64,000 nucleotides of DNA, taken from assembly GCA_039192515.1 (NCBI GenBank), contig JBCCXA010000007.1, positions 44,968 to 108,967 of the forward strand. The letters run 5' to 3'. Numbering within the stretch: position 1 is the first letter of the stretch; each line of letters opens with the position of its first letter. Below the pieces are notes generated by a model. The model had not been told where the DNA came from. It worked only from the letters and a program-made list of their open reading frames with translations, and searched no databases. Source of the stretch: Verrucomicrobiota bacterium (GTDB lineage: Bacteria; Verrucomicrobiota; Verrucomicrobiia; Methylacidiphilales; JBCCWR01). Position numbers and translations under genes: made by a program. Positions 44,087-53,471 of the stretch are shown here, piece by piece.

Positions 44087-45286
44087 TCAGTCCCACTCTG
44101 GAAAAGGGTCGATGAAATGGTTTCTCCATTCTCGTCTTTCCATGGCCATTTCCTCTTCTGTTAGAAGGGCGCTATCCAACATGGCGGTCAGAGCTTCGCG
44201 GTCCATGTTCATCCCAATGAGCACGATTTCTTGGCGACAATCTCCATAAGGGCCTTGGCTGATACGTTCGATTTGAGCAAGTTGATCAGGATCTTTGGGC
44301 CAATGCTCGCGAGGAATGGCTGCCCAGAAAAATCCTAAGCATTCATGTTTACTCATGGCACCTGCTTGTGACCAAACGCCTACATTTCGTGATCGAGTCG
44401 CGAGCCAAAAGAGTCCCTTCGAACGAATTACGCCAGGCCATTCGGTATGGAAAATTTTGAAAAGTCGCTCGGGGTGAAACGGGATTCGACGCTCGTAGAG
44501 GAAATTCGAGATGCCGTATTCTTCGGTTTCAGGCGTTTGTTCCACTAGCGAATGGAGCCATCCGCTAGTTTCCTCAGCTTCAGCGAGATCGAAGAGCCCA
44601 GTTCCCATGACGCGATCAAGAGCAATTTCAGAATGGGTTGTTTCATAAACCTTTGCCTTGGGATTGAGCGCCACTATCATGCCACATATACGCTTGCGGT
44701 CTTCTGGCGAGATTAAGTCGATCTTATTAATCAAAATAACGTTAGCGAACTCGACCTGGTCAACGAGCAAGTCGACTATAGTTCGTTCATCTTCCTCCGC
44801 TACGGCGGTGCCACGAGCCTGGAGGTTGTCGACGCTTTCGTAGTCTCGCATAAAATTCAAGGCATCAACTACTGTGACCATCGTGTCTATTCCGGCAATG
44901 TCTCCAAGTGAGTGGCCATGTTCATCCCTGAAGGTGAAAGTCTCTGCTACTGGCATAGGCTCACTAACGCCAGTTGATTCGATAACAAGGTGGTCGAAGC
45001 GACCTTCTCGAGCTAGTTTCCCAATCTCAACAAGCAAATCTTCGCGAAGTGTGCAGCAGATACACCCGTTCGACATTTCGACCATTTTTTCTTCTGCATG
45101 GGAGAGTGAGGCATCGTTGGAACGAACGAGAGCGGCATCGATATTGACCTCACTCATGTCGTTGACAATCACCGCAACCTTCTTGCCTTCACGATTGCGA
45201 AGAATATGATTGAGTAACGTCGTTTTTCCAGCACCAAGAAACCCGGAGAGGACAGTAACAGGGAGTTTTTGGTTACTATTTTGCAT
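44087..45286 (-). CDS. COG0523 zinc metallochaperone-type GTPase (ZigA/YciC-like)
   Basis: A 399-aa G3E GTPase. P-loop [11 protein letters not shown] (15-25), the metal motif C75-I-C77-C78 ([10 protein letters not shown]), ESTG, NKID. The C-terminal domain has [10 protein letters not shown] and [13 protein letters not shown], matching zinc-regulated YciC/ZigA/ZagA proteins. Such proteins deliver zinc to client enzymes when it is scarce. It is the last gene of a three-gene operon (flavoprotein, FeoB-like, COG0523), starting one base after the FeoB-like stop, under the Zur box at 48165. Confidence 0.92.
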   Translation of the reverse strand: MQNSNQKLPVTVLSGFLGAGKTTLLNHILRNREGKKVAVIVNDMSEVNIDAALVRSNDASLSHAEEKMVEMSNGCICCTLREDLLVEIGKLAREGRFDHLVIESTGVSEPMPVAETFTFRDEHGHSLGDIAGIDTMVTVVDALNFMRDYESVDNLQARGTAVAEEDERTIVDLLVDQVEFANVILINKIDLISPEDRKRICGMIVALNPKAKVYETTHSEIALDRVMGTGLFDLAEAEETSGWLHSLVEQTPETEEYGISNFLYERRIPFHPERLFKIFHTEWPGVIRSKGLFWLATRSRNVGVWSQAGAMSKHECLGFFWAAIPREHWPKDPDQLAQIERISQGPYGDCRQEIVLIGMNMDREALTAMLDSALLTEEEMAMERREWRNHFIDPFPEWD

Positions 45287-45287
45287 A

Positions 45288-47012
45288 TCAATGGAGTGGG
45301 TTTAGGGGTGATAAAATCAGTAGAGCGCCAAACCAGGCAATGCATAGAGAAAAGAGTGCGGCATAACATACTTGTCGTCCGACCATCTTGAGAGCGAAGC
45401 TGGGGCGCATTTCTTTTGCCACCGCTAGCAAGGTGACAAGGCAAGGTAACAAGACACCTGCAAGGTAGACAGCTGTTAGTACTTGAATAGGGGTATCTAA
45501 AGGAACTTTAAGTAAATTCCGCTCGGCATTTAAAAGGCCAATGGCTATGCCATCTTTGCGCACGGAGCCGAGCACAATAGCAAGTGCGGCTTCCGGCGGC
45601 AGGTTGAAGACAGCCATCACTGGCGCCAATAAATGCGTGAATCCATGGAGTACCCCCGACCATTGTAATAAACCGGCAATGATACAAATTCCAACGAATA
45701 TCGGTAATGCCATGAGTGCAAAGTCTCGAAGACTTTGTATAGCCTCTCGAAAGACTGCTCTCCAGTCAGGCGAGCGCAGGTGACTCAAAGTCGGTAGTAA
45801 TATCTTGCTTTGGGCCTGGAGCAGCGCCGATGGCTTTGTCAGGCGTAAATAAAGCAGAGTTGTTAAAGCTAAAATCGCAAGATAGACCGGACCTAACCAC
45901 ATAAAACCCGCCGCTGCAAAAACAGCCAAAGTAGATGGGAGTTGGTAGGAACAAGCGGAGCCAAAAGAGATAGCAGATACGCAGGTTCCTCGCGAGCAAG
46001 TGGGGCAAGATCGGGTTGCGGCGACAGCAGGAACATTACAGCCAAAGCCCATTACCACTCGCACGAGGTCTCGCCCTCCTAAGCCGAAAGGCTTAAGCCA
46101 TTTGTGAAGACTGTAGGAGAGGTGGTCAATCAATCCCGTGCTTTTGTAAATTCCAATCAACACGGTGAAGATGAGGATTGTCGGTAGAGCATACAAGACA
46201 AGGAAGGGGAACATGGCAACGATCCCATAGTCGCCTCCAAGTATGGCGGCTAGGGGCGCAGGAAGTTCATTGAGCCAGCTAAGTAAAGGAGCTAGCAATT
46301 TCCCAACCGAATCATAGAATCGGTCGGCAAGCGCATTTGCTTGAATGACAGCGAAGCATGCTGGTCCGAAAAGCATGATTAAACTTAATGGCACAAATCT
46401 CATTGCTCGTTCTAATCCTACCTTCCACGACTTTCTCTGAGCTTTGGGAAAGGTGGGTAATTTATCAGGGCGAATCGGTTGCAAGCGACTCGACTGTTTT
46501 ACTGCTATGCGCAGGTGGGATAGTTCCGTGGCATCCGGTGAACGGCTATCTAATAGCATAACGGGCACTCCCAGTTTTTCCTTCCAGCTCGCCAATAAGT
46601 GTTGTTCTTTCTCTTGATCTAGCGAGGCAAGTGAATCGCGGAAAGTAAGGATGACTGCTACCTTGCGTGATCCAAGTGTGGGTAGTATAGCGGCCAGTTC
46701 TTCACGTGCTCGGTAAGCTCGTAAAACAACTAAAACGGATTCGGCAGACTCTAAAGCATCAAGTGCGTCTCGCACGGTCGCCGCATCCGAGCCGGTTACT
46801 AGACCGGGTGTGTCGACCCAATCCCAAGACTCATCGGGATAATGTTGGCAGTGCAAGGTCGAACCGATCAAGGCAGATGAATCAGCAAAGCGACCGGACA
46901 AAGCGGATAAGAGACTACTCTTGCCGACACTTTCCAAACCGAGTACTGCCACGGATGGGCGCTTCGTCTCTGATCTGCGAGGAAATTTCTTTGCAGTAAA
47001 CTCCGAGTTCAT
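45288..47012 (-). CDS. FeoB-like GTPase and gate-domain membrane transporter
   Basis: A 574-aa protein built like FeoB but short. The N-terminal G domain has [11 protein letters not shown] (25-35) and DTPG (67-70), but TFRD replaces NKxD. The membrane part (about 205-574) has two nucleoside-recognition 'gate' regions. The first shows [15 protein letters not shown] (322-336) with further Cys at 339, 344 and 354; the second shows [13 protein letters not shown]. FeoB itself moves Fe(II). Here feoA is absent, and the gene sits between a flavoprotein and a zinc chaperone behind a Zur box. I infer zinc (or another divalent metal) uptake. It overlaps the upstream gene by four bases. Confidence 0.82.
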   Translation of the reverse strand: MNSEFTAKKFPRRSETKRPSVAVLGLESVGKSSLLSALSGRFADSSALIGSTLHCQHYPDESWDWVDTPGLVTGSDAATVRDALDALESAESVLVVLRAYRAREELAAILPTLGSRKVAVILTFRDSLASLDQEKEQHLLASWKEKLGVPVMLLDSRSPDATELSHLRIAVKQSSRLQPIRPDKLPTFPKAQRKSWKVGLERAMRFVPLSLIMLFGPACFAVIQANALADRFYDSVGKLLAPLLSWLNELPAPLAAILGGDYGIVAMFPFLVLYALPTILIFTVLIGIYKSTGLIDHLSYSLHKWLKPFGLGGRDLVRVVMGFGCNVPAVAATRSCPTCSRGTCVSAISFGSACSYQLPSTLAVFAAAGFMWLGPVYLAILALTTLLYLRLTKPSALLQAQSKILLPTLSHLRSPDWRAVFREAIQSLRDFALMALPIFVGICIIAGLLQWSGVLHGFTHLLAPVMAVFNLPPEAALAIVLGSVRKDGIAIGLLNAERNLLKVPLDTPIQVLTAVYLAGVLLPCLVTLLAVAKEMRPSFALKMVGRQVCYAALFSLCIAWFGALLILSPLNPLH

Positions 47013-48160
47013 GAACGACTCTCGACAGCCTCAGCTTCCGGTTCGATAGCACATTCACAGTTTGTGCAACACTCTAGATCGTCAATCAAAAACCCTCGGC
47101 GGCGGTCGTCTTCCAGATCGGGCTCTGGATAGTTCAAATGCCGAGCAATGGATCGGGCAATCACGCCAAAGCGCGCTCGGAATTTGTAGATAAAGCAAAA
47201 TTTAGAATTCTTTTGAACTAGCGATGGTCCTGAGTAATAGAGGCCGGGAAGCAGAGTGGACTCGTCGTCTTCTGTGAATTGGGGTATGGAGCCTTTCCAC
47301 TCGAAGAGTTCTTTAATTGGTGTGAGTGCTGATTGAAAGCCAGTTGCAGCGATAGGGCGGTGCTTTGTGTCGAAGACTCCTCCCTCCTTCGTTTCTACAA
47401 CATAGCGGTCAGAGAGGCGGTTTACCTGCACCACCGTCGAGTTTCCAAACAGAGAGAGGCGATCTGGATGATTTTTCATCATGCTAAGCAAGCGCTCTCG
47501 AGTGTAGGGGCTGAGCACTTCGCTAGGGTCTGGGTGGTCAATGTTCCATGGCTCTCCACTGGATACTACCACGACTCGCTTGCCGAGTGCCGTCAGATGA
47601 GAGGCCGCATCTATACCACTTTCGTAGCCTCCAATGACCAAGGCTTCTTCTCCCCGGAAGTCGCTCCAAGTGCGAAAGATGCTGGAATGTGCACAATATT
47701 CACTTCCCGGAAAAGAACCAGATTTGGGAAGGGAGAATTCGCCCCCTGCCCATATAACAGCCTTTGCATGATACGTTGAGTTCTCCGCATGCACTGTGTA
47801 ACCATTGGGTTCCGGTATAATCTCTGAAACTCTCTCGTTTTCTCGAAAATCCAATTTGAATTGAATAGCAATTGCTTGAAGATAATCCGCATATCTCTTG
47901 CCGCTGAGGTGTTCTTTCTGAAGAAAATCCGCTGGGCTCGTGTCCGGTGTGACCGCATTCAAGTCTGTTTGAAAGAAGGGGTTGGCATGAAAAGAAGGTG
48001 TGATCAAGCGCATCTCTTCCGGCCAGCGTCGGAACGAAGCGCCAACCTTATCTGTGTCCAGTAAAATTACTTTTTCGATCCCCGCCCGCCGCAACGCTAG
48101 AGCACAGCCGATTCCGGCTGGTCCTGCACCGACGATAACGACATCGAAATCCATATCCAA
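47009..48160 (-). CDS. FAD-dependent pyridine nucleotide oxidoreductase with Cys-rich tail
   Basis: A 383-aa flavoprotein. FAD-binding GAGPAGIG lies at 11-18. A second dinucleotide motif is GGYESGID (about 177-184), and the closing ATGFQSAL motif is also present. The pattern resembles YpdA/CzcO-like reductases and flavin monooxygenases. There is no redox CxxC at the active site. The C-terminus carries ECCTNCECAIEPEAEAVE, four clustered Cys followed by acid residues, which looks like a metal site. It is the first gene of a Zur-box operon with the FeoB-like and COG0523 genes. It may act on metal redox state or a metallophore; this is inference. Confidence 0.78.
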   Translation of the reverse strand: MDMDFDVVIVGAGPAGIGCALALRRAGIEKVILLDTDKVGASFRRWPEEMRLITPSFHANPFFQTDLNAVTPDTSPADFLQKEHLSGKRYADYLQAIAIQFKLDFRENERVSEIIPEPNGYTVHAENSTYHAKAVIWAGGEFSLPKSGSFPGSEYCAHSSIFRTWSDFRGEEALVIGGYESGIDAASHLTALGKRVVVVSSGEPWNIDHPDPSEVLSPYTRERLLSMMKNHPDRLSLFGNSTVVQVNRLSDRYVVETKEGGVFDTKHRPIAATGFQSALTPIKELFEWKGSIPQFTEDDESTLLPGLYYSGPSLVQKNSKFCFIYKFRARFGVIARSIARHLNYPEPDLEDDRRRGFLIDDLECCTNCECAIEPEAEAVESRS

Positions 48161-48164
48161 TTAA

Positions 48165-48179
48165 TAAAAGTGACTTTCA
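48165..48179. promoter_or_regulatory. Zur box 1
   Basis: TAAAAGTGACTTTCA matches TGAAAGTNACTTTCA at 13 of 14 fixed positions. It starts five bases upstream of the flavoprotein start codon (minus strand), in the divergent 137-bp region. Confidence 0.8.
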
Positions 48180-48276
48180 CTAAGTCAATACAAAAAAGGT
48201 TCCCTTCTAACTTCGGGAGCTTCATATAATTGTATTAGAAGGAAATCCTAATCTGTTTTCTTATTGACATTAAAAA

Positions 48277-48291
48277 TGCAAGTCACTTTCA
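48277..48291. promoter_or_regulatory. Zur box 2
   Basis: TGCAAGTCACTTTCA matches 13 of 14 fixed positions. It lies 6 bases before the start codon of the plus-strand COG0523 gene. A TTGACA (48264-48269) eight bases upstream could be its -35 element, so a bound repressor would block the promoter. Confidence 0.82.
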
Positions 48292-48297
48292 TTTACT

Positions 48298-49665
48298 ATG
48301 AGCTTTTTGATGTGGAATCCAGATGTTGCGGACAAGTCCACGACTCAAACCCCGGTGACAGTGATTAGTGGTTTTCTCGGTGCTGGCAAAACAACACTAC
48401 TCAACAGGATTCTTGCGTCTACATCTCAGAAAATTGCGGTCATTGTAAACGACCTCGGAGAGATTAACATTGATGCCTCCTTAATCAAAAATGCCGTCAA
48501 TGAGCAGGATGGAGTGATTACCAAAATGCTTGAGCTACAGGGTGGCTGCATCTGTTGCAGCATTGAGACGGATTTGTTGGATGCTCTTCTCGAGTTGAGG
48601 CAGCGCTTTCAACCTGGACATATCATCATTGAGGCCACGGGAGTGGCAGACCCCGGCGGGATCTTGCAAACCATGAACACAAAAAACGCTTACGGTCGAA
48701 GCGTTACGGATTTTCTAAAAATTGCCAACATGGTAACAGTGGTTGACGGAGGTAATCTGAGTCATTATCTGGAATCTCCTGAAAACACAGGGGGAGACAA
48801 AAGAAAGCACCTTCACTCAGATGGTACATGTCAGGTCTTACCTTTACAAGAGCTGCTTATGGAGCAGATCGAATGTGCGGATATTTTGCTAATCAACAAG
48901 GTGCATGTTTTAGAAGAAAAGGACCGCCATAGGTTTCGTGACTACCTCAAAAGTCTGAACCGATCTGCGGAAATATGGGAGAGCAGTTATGGAGAAGTCG
49001 ATATCGAAAAACTCATGAACCAGCATCGTTTCAGCGAAGAAACGCTAAGGGGAGCTGCCTGGCGACATGCTATCCTTGATAATCAGAAGGGGCGTAGGAC
49101 TGCTTGGCAAGCCGTTGAAAAAACCGATAAGCAGAAAAAACGCACGGTCAGCGATTTTCTTTCATCTGGAAATCATTCCTCTGATGGCTTCTCAATGAAT
49201 TCTACTAGTGATCTCTTCTCCGTTAACCATAATCCCGAGCCAGTGGCACACCGTCACCATAGAGATTACGGACTCGAGACATTTGTTTTTAACGCAAGAA
49301 TCCAGTTTCAAGAGGCTAGGTTTCTCAAAGCGATGCGAACTGGACTACCAGGTGTTCTTCGGGCCAAGGGCTTTTATTGGACCGACCGTGTGCCCACTCG
49401 AGTCGGGCTCCTTTCCATAGCCGGGAAGATGCTTCGAGCTGATTATTTGGCCGAATGGTGGCATACAATGATTGAGCATGGGAAGGTGGATCTTGATGAA
49501 GCACCGGAAATTGTCATGAAGTCGTGGCTACCGGTTTTTGGTGACCGAAGACAAGAGCTTGTGTTCATAGGAATTGGTTTGGATCAGCAGCTTATTGAAA
49601 ATACGTTGAAAGAATGTTTTGTGAGTGAAAAAATTAAGGACATCGGGGTAGGACTTAAAGCCTAG
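48298..49665 (+). CDS. COG0523 zinc metallochaperone-type GTPase
   Basis: A 455-aa G3E GTPase. P-loop [11 protein letters not shown] (25-35), metal motif C84-I-C86-C87 (GCICCSIETD), EATG, and NKVH in place of NKxD. A long polar insertion (about residues 270-325) with HRHHRD separates the G domain from COG0523_C (RTGLPGVLRAKGFYW, RRQELVFIGIGLD). It is the first gene after Zur box 2 and is followed at 43 bp by a small gene and a TatD-like gene. A fragment of its 3' end is duplicated at 60.9 kb. Confidence 0.92.
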   Translation: MSFLMWNPDVADKSTTQTPVTVISGFLGAGKTTLLNRILASTSQKIAVIVNDLGEINIDASLIKNAVNEQDGVITKMLELQGGCICCSIETDLLDALLELRQRFQPGHIIIEATGVADPGGILQTMNTKNAYGRSVTDFLKIANMVTVVDGGNLSHYLESPENTGGDKRKHLHSDGTCQVLPLQELLMEQIECADILLINKVHVLEEKDRHRFRDYLKSLNRSAEIWESSYGEVDIEKLMNQHRFSEETLRGAAWRHAILDNQKGRRTAWQAVEKTDKQKKRTVSDFLSSGNHSSDGFSMNSTSDLFSVNHNPEPVAHRHHRDYGLETFVFNARIQFQEARFLKAMRTGLPGVLRAKGFYWTDRVPTRVGLLSIAGKMLRADYLAEWWHTMIEHGKVDLDEAPEIVMKSWLPVFGDRRQELVFIGIGLDQQLIENTLKECFVSEKIKDIGVGLKA

Positions 49666-49708
49666 GATATTCTGTTCATTACTTAATTATTCTTTATTAT
49701 TAACTATC

Positions 49709-49939
49709 ATGCTTAAGCCACAAGAAGTTATCGACAAGTACTATCTTGAAACCCGCTGTATGCTATTGGAGAGTGCAGCCATGCTGGATCGTTATCAGGC
49801 TTCAGTGAAGCGCGAAGGGTCCACTGCCTCTGATGAAAGTAAGTTGGAGGTGCTTCGAGAAGCATTTTCCATATTAGCTAGAGACGATCGATCGGATGAT
49901 CGTACCAAGCAGCTCTTAGAGCTTTTTGCCCGAGTCTAA
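49709..49939 (+). CDS. Small conserved-looking helical protein (76 aa)
   Basis: A 76-aa, probably all-helical protein: KYYLETRCMLLESAAMLDRY followed by a second helix DESKLEVLREAFSILARD and a third (DRTKQLLELFARV). I do not have a family name for it. It lies 43 bp after a COG0523 gene and ends four bases before the TatD-like gene, so it is almost surely co-expressed. Tight spacing and codon use like its neighbours support it as real. It may be a partner subunit of the TatD-like hydrolase. Confidence 0.7.
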   Translation: MLKPQEVIDKYYLETRCMLLESAAMLDRYQASVKREGSTASDESKLEVLREAFSILARDDRSDDRTKQLLELFARV

Positions 49940-49943
49940 TACC

Positions 49944-50765
49944 ATGCAGATTATTCAACCTCATTATCATGCAATAGCGAGAACTGCTCAAGACTATGAG
50001 CGTATGGCAATGTCAGGAGTTGTCTGTGTTGTTGAGCCCGCATTTTGGGCGGGCTTTGATCGGGACTATCCCGAAACTTTCCTGGACTATTTTAAGCAAA
50101 TCAGTGAGTTTGAACCTACTCGTGCTGCTGAATATGGGATACGGCATTTCTGCTGGGTAGCCGTTAATCCCAAAGAAGCTGAAAATCCTGAACTCACCCA
50201 GTCCGTGCTTGAGAAAATTCCTGAGTTCTTGCAAATGCCCACATGCTTAGGTGTTGGTGAAACGGGTCTTCATAAATCTACCCGGAATGAGATTGATTCG
50301 CTCCAAGCGCATGTTGAAATGGCCATGAAACAGGATCAGCTTGTTCTTATTCATACCCCGCATCTTTCAGACAAGGCGCACGGTACCAAAACGGTTTTAG
50401 AAGTGCTTTCAGGTATGGATGTAAATCCAGAACGTATATGGATTGATCACGCAGAAGAACAAACTGTGGAATCAATACTCGACGCGGGTTACTGGGCAGG
50501 TATGACTATTTATCCCATTACCAAGTGCTCTCCCAAACGCGCTGTTGATATTTTAGAGAAGTATGGAAAGGAACGCTTGCTAGTGAACTCATCTGCCGAT
50601 TGGGGTCCAAGTGATCCGTTCACCCTCCAAGAGAGCATTGTTGAATTTCGTAAGAGAGGTCATTCGCTTCAGGAAGCAATTGATATTTTTCATAACAACC
50701 CTTGCGAATTCCTGGGGCAAAATGCGAAGTTTGATCTTAAGCCCATAAAGGTGTTAGAACAATAG
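49944..50765 (+). CDS. TatD-family metal-dependent hydrolase
   Basis: A 273-aa amidohydrolase-fold protein. Visible metal ligands are His in PHYHAIART (a variant of the usual HxH), Glu in GVGETGLHK, His in VLIHTPH, His in IDHAEE and Asp in NSSADWG. The pattern EPAFWAGFDRDYPETFLDYF and NPKEAENPEL resembles the TatD-like hydrolase of the ebo-type clusters rather than the DNase TatD. The ATG at 49944 was chosen over the TTG at 49926, which lies inside the preceding gene. Role in zinc limitation unknown; family members bind divalent metals. Confidence 0.78.
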   Translation: MQIIQPHYHAIARTAQDYERMAMSGVVCVVEPAFWAGFDRDYPETFLDYFKQISEFEPTRAAEYGIRHFCWVAVNPKEAENPELTQSVLEKIPEFLQMPTCLGVGETGLHKSTRNEIDSLQAHVEMAMKQDQLVLIHTPHLSDKAHGTKTVLEVLSGMDVNPERIWIDHAEEQTVESILDAGYWAGMTIYPITKCSPKRAVDILEKYGKERLLVNSSADWGPSDPFTLQESIVEFRKRGHSLQEAIDIFHNNPCEFLGQNAKFDLKPIKVLEQ

Positions 50766-50790
50766 TGTTTGAGTTACTGCTCCATGGGAT

Positions 50791-51657
50791 TCAATTCTTG
50801 ATTGGCGTAAAAGTATCACAATGGGGTTTGATTAATTTGCTAAGACCTCGCCATACATAGGCTAGGAGTAAAAAAAGGACGCTACTCAGGACGATGGTAG
50901 GTCCAGTGGGGAGGTCGTGCTGCACTGAAGTCCAAACACCACTCCATGGTGCGACAATCCCACAGACTAGGGCCACAAGAAGAAGGCCACGAAAACTTTT
51001 AGCGACGACCTTACCTGCCGCAGCCGGCACAACAATCATGGCGCTAAGCAGCAGGGCTCCCAGCATTTTCATGGAAATAACAACTGTGGCAGCCAAAAGT
51101 AGTGTGAACGTGTAGTGCAACCAGGCGTTCGGAATGCCTTGCACATGGGCTAACTCTGGATTCAGGGTCATGATTGTGAGACGTCGCATGTTGACTGTAA
51201 GGAAACACACAACTGTCAAAGCTAATAGAGATTGGTAGATGATACTAGTTACGTCATTAGCATAGATGCTACCGAAAAGAATTCCGTTAAGCATTCTGTA
51301 TTTGCCCAATCCAGCGATAATGAGGACTCCGAGTGCAACACTTCCGGAAAAGGAAAAGGCGATAATGGTATCCGGCCGCAATACGCCGCTACGGCTGAGC
51401 CTGGCCATTAATAAACCGAGTAAGGTGGCAAATAGAAAGACCACGACCATTGGGTTCAGATTCCAGCCAAGCTGCTCTTCGAGAAGGAAGCCAAGGGCAA
51501 CTCCTGTCACTGCGGAATGAGCCAGTGCATCACTGAAAAAGGCCATTCCTCGTAAGGTAACAAACACGCCAAGGAGTGCACAGGTCGGTCCTAAAATCGA
51601 GGCTGAAATTAAGGCGTGACGCATGAACTCGTAAGACCATATTTCAGGCCAGCTCAT
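50791..51657 (-). CDS. znuB: Zinc ABC transporter permease ZnuB
   Basis: A 288-aa permease of the metal ABC-3 family with about eight or nine membrane helices. The opening region MRHALISASILGPTCALLGVFVTLRGMAFFSDALAHSA is diagnostic (the 'SDALAHS' segment). It overlaps znuC by four bases and is the last gene of the COG0523-WD40-znuA-znuC-znuB operon. Confidence 0.92.
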   Translation of the reverse strand: MSWPEIWSYEFMRHALISASILGPTCALLGVFVTLRGMAFFSDALAHSAVTGVALGFLLEEQLGWNLNPMVVVFLFATLLGLLMARLSRSGVLRPDTIIAFSFSGSVALGVLIIAGLGKYRMLNGILFGSIYANDVTSIIYQSLLALTVVCFLTVNMRRLTIMTLNPELAHVQGIPNAWLHYTFTLLLAATVVISMKMLGALLLSAMIVVPAAAGKVVAKSFRGLLLVALVCGIVAPWSGVWTSVQHDLPTGPTIVLSSVLFLLLAYVWRGLSKLIKPHCDTFTPIKN

Positions 51658-52442
51658 GCTTTCATCCTGGTATTATCTTCGAATGGATGAAAGAAACGAA
51701 TGCCCTCACCATAAGCCTTGCCAAGTACATGAGAACTGAGAATTTCCTGTGGTTCCCCCAGTCCACAGATAGAACTGTTAAGGCAAGCGACTTGTTTTGC
51801 TAGACCAGCTACGAAGTGTAAGTCATGCGAGACAAATACCAGCGTCAGATTGTCAGATTCATGGAGTTGGGAGAGCATGGTCCTCAATTCATCAGAGCCC
51901 CGGTTATCGATGCTTGCTGATGGTTCATCCATAACAAGGATCTGAGGACGTTGAAGCAGGGCAGCGGCAATGAGCACTCGTTGTAGTTGGCCGCCGGAAA
52001 GTGTTCCTAACAGCTGGTTTTTCACGTCTTGAGTCCCTGTTATTAGAAGGGCTTCGGATATGCTTTTACTAACGCGAGGGGGAACGCCTCCAAGCCAAAT
52101 GCCAGTCTTAGGATGATTTACAGCGAGAAACTCCAAAACGGTCAGAGGAAAGTGTTTGTCAAATCCTAGTCGTTGCGGGACATAGCCAATCCGTGGACGC
52201 TGCCCTGGCCAAAAGATGCGACCTTCACTAGGCAATTCGAGACCAATCAAAAGACGCAGAAGGGTTGTTTTACCTGCTCCGTTTGGCCCGATCACAGCAA
52301 GGCGATCGCCATGGCAAATGCTTAAGTCTATCTTATGTAACGCTTGATGCTCTCCATAGCATACACTCGCTCCCTCAATACGCAGAAGTGGCGTAGGGGG
52401 AGCACCCTGAATAGCTGCTATATCTTCTCCTTTGCAGACCAT
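51654..52442 (-). CDS. znuC: Zinc ABC transporter ATP-binding protein ZnuC
   Basis: A 262-aa ATPase. Walker [12 protein letters not shown], signature LSGGQLQRVLIAAAL, Walker B ILVMDEPSASID, H-loop VSHDLHF. YVPQRLGFDKHFPLTVLEF is the metal-type Q-loop region. It energises ZnuB. It overlaps znuA by one base and znuB by four. Confidence 0.92.
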   Translation of the reverse strand: MVCKGEDIAAIQGAPPTPLLRIEGASVCYGEHQALHKIDLSICHGDRLAVIGPNGAGKTTLLRLLIGLELPSEGRIFWPGQRPRIGYVPQRLGFDKHFPLTVLEFLAVNHPKTGIWLGGVPPRVSKSISEALLITGTQDVKNQLLGTLSGGQLQRVLIAAALLQRPQILVMDEPSASIDNRGSDELRTMLSQLHESDNLTLVFVSHDLHFVAGLAKQVACLNSSICGLGEPQEILSSHVLGKAYGEGIRFFHPFEDNTRMKA

Positions 52443-53440
52443 TAAGACTCCACGGTGAAGGCCGCTCTCAATGCGACCAGATTAGCGCGCATTAGGCTAA
52501 TGTAGGCAGTGGCATTACCTTGGCCAACCTCCAGAGTGTTGAGAGTTGAAACCTTAGCTCCAGTTTGTCCTGCGATTTTCTTCAAGAGCTCGGGAGCGTA
52601 GGCTTCCTCGCAGAATAGAACACCAATTCGAAGTTCCTTGATCTTGTCGACTAGGGCAGCCAATTGCTTCGGAGAAGGGTCCTTTTCAGGAAATTTCGAG
52701 ATCGCTCCCACATAATTAAGCTCGTAACGCTCTGCCAGATAGGGGAAAGCTTCATGAAAGGTAACGAGATTCTTATTGGGCAGCGGAGCGAGTGCAGAGG
52801 CAAAATCGGCATCAAGCTTCTTAAGCTCGGCAATGTAGGCCTTCGTGTTCGCTTGGTAAATGCTAGCATTAGAGGAATCTGCCTTTTGCAAAGCCTTGGA
52901 GATGATTTCGGCTTGTTTGAGAGCAATCACAGGGTCCAGCCACGTGTGTGGATTTTTTCCATCAGCGTGCGAATGGTCATGCCCGTGGTCATGATGTTTG
53001 TGATCATGGGCACGGTGGTCACCTGCATCTGTCAGGATTTCTTCTGGGTTATCGAGCAATCGAATACCTTTTGAAGTGTCAACTATGACTAGGTTCTTAT
53101 TACCCGCTTTCTTTATCAGTTCATCAAGCCAATCTTCTATTCCGGCTCCGTTGATAATAAAGAGGTCTGCTTCCGCTAATTTACGAACAGAACTCGGTGT
53201 CAGTTGAAAATCATGTGGACCGGCTTCTTTGTCTAGAAGCTGTTCAACTTGGGCCATGTCGCCGGCGATAGCAGTTGTGTGGGACTGTATGGGTAAAAAG
53301 CTTGTGACAACTCGTAGCTTTTTTGACTGAGGCTCCTCAGCGTTAAGCATAGAGCTGGGGAGAGCTGGTAAGATGCAGAGCATAACAGTCAGCAAGGTTG
53401 GTAAAATGGCTAGGATTTTTATAGGTTTAGTCTTATTCAT
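52442..53440 (-). CDS. znuA: Zinc-binding lipoprotein/periplasmic protein ZnuA
   Basis: A 332-aa metal-binding receptor of the cluster A-I family. The signal sequence spans 1-34. A His/Asp-rich loop (HRAHDHKHHDHGHDHSHAD, about 144-162) is the hallmark of zinc rather than manganese receptors. Ligand regions are VTSFLPIQSHTTAIAGD, KNPHTWLDP, VTFHEAFPYLAERY and LFCEEAYAPELL. It captures zinc in the periplasm for ZnuBC. It starts 31 bp after the WD40 gene. Confidence 0.94.
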   Translation of the reverse strand: MNKTKPIKILAILPTLLTVMLCILPALPSSMLNAEEPQSKKLRVVTSFLPIQSHTTAIAGDMAQVEQLLDKEAGPHDFQLTPSSVRKLAEADLFIINGAGIEDWLDELIKKAGNKNLVIVDTSKGIRLLDNPEEILTDAGDHRAHDHKHHDHGHDHSHADGKNPHTWLDPVIALKQAEIISKALQKADSSNASIYQANTKAYIAELKKLDADFASALAPLPNKNLVTFHEAFPYLAERYELNYVGAISKFPEKDPSPKQLAALVDKIKELRIGVLFCEEAYAPELLKKIAGQTGAKVSTLNTLEVGQGNATAYISLMRANLVALRAAFTVES

Positions 53441-53471
53441 AATGCTTGATCATAGTATTCATTGATGTGTC

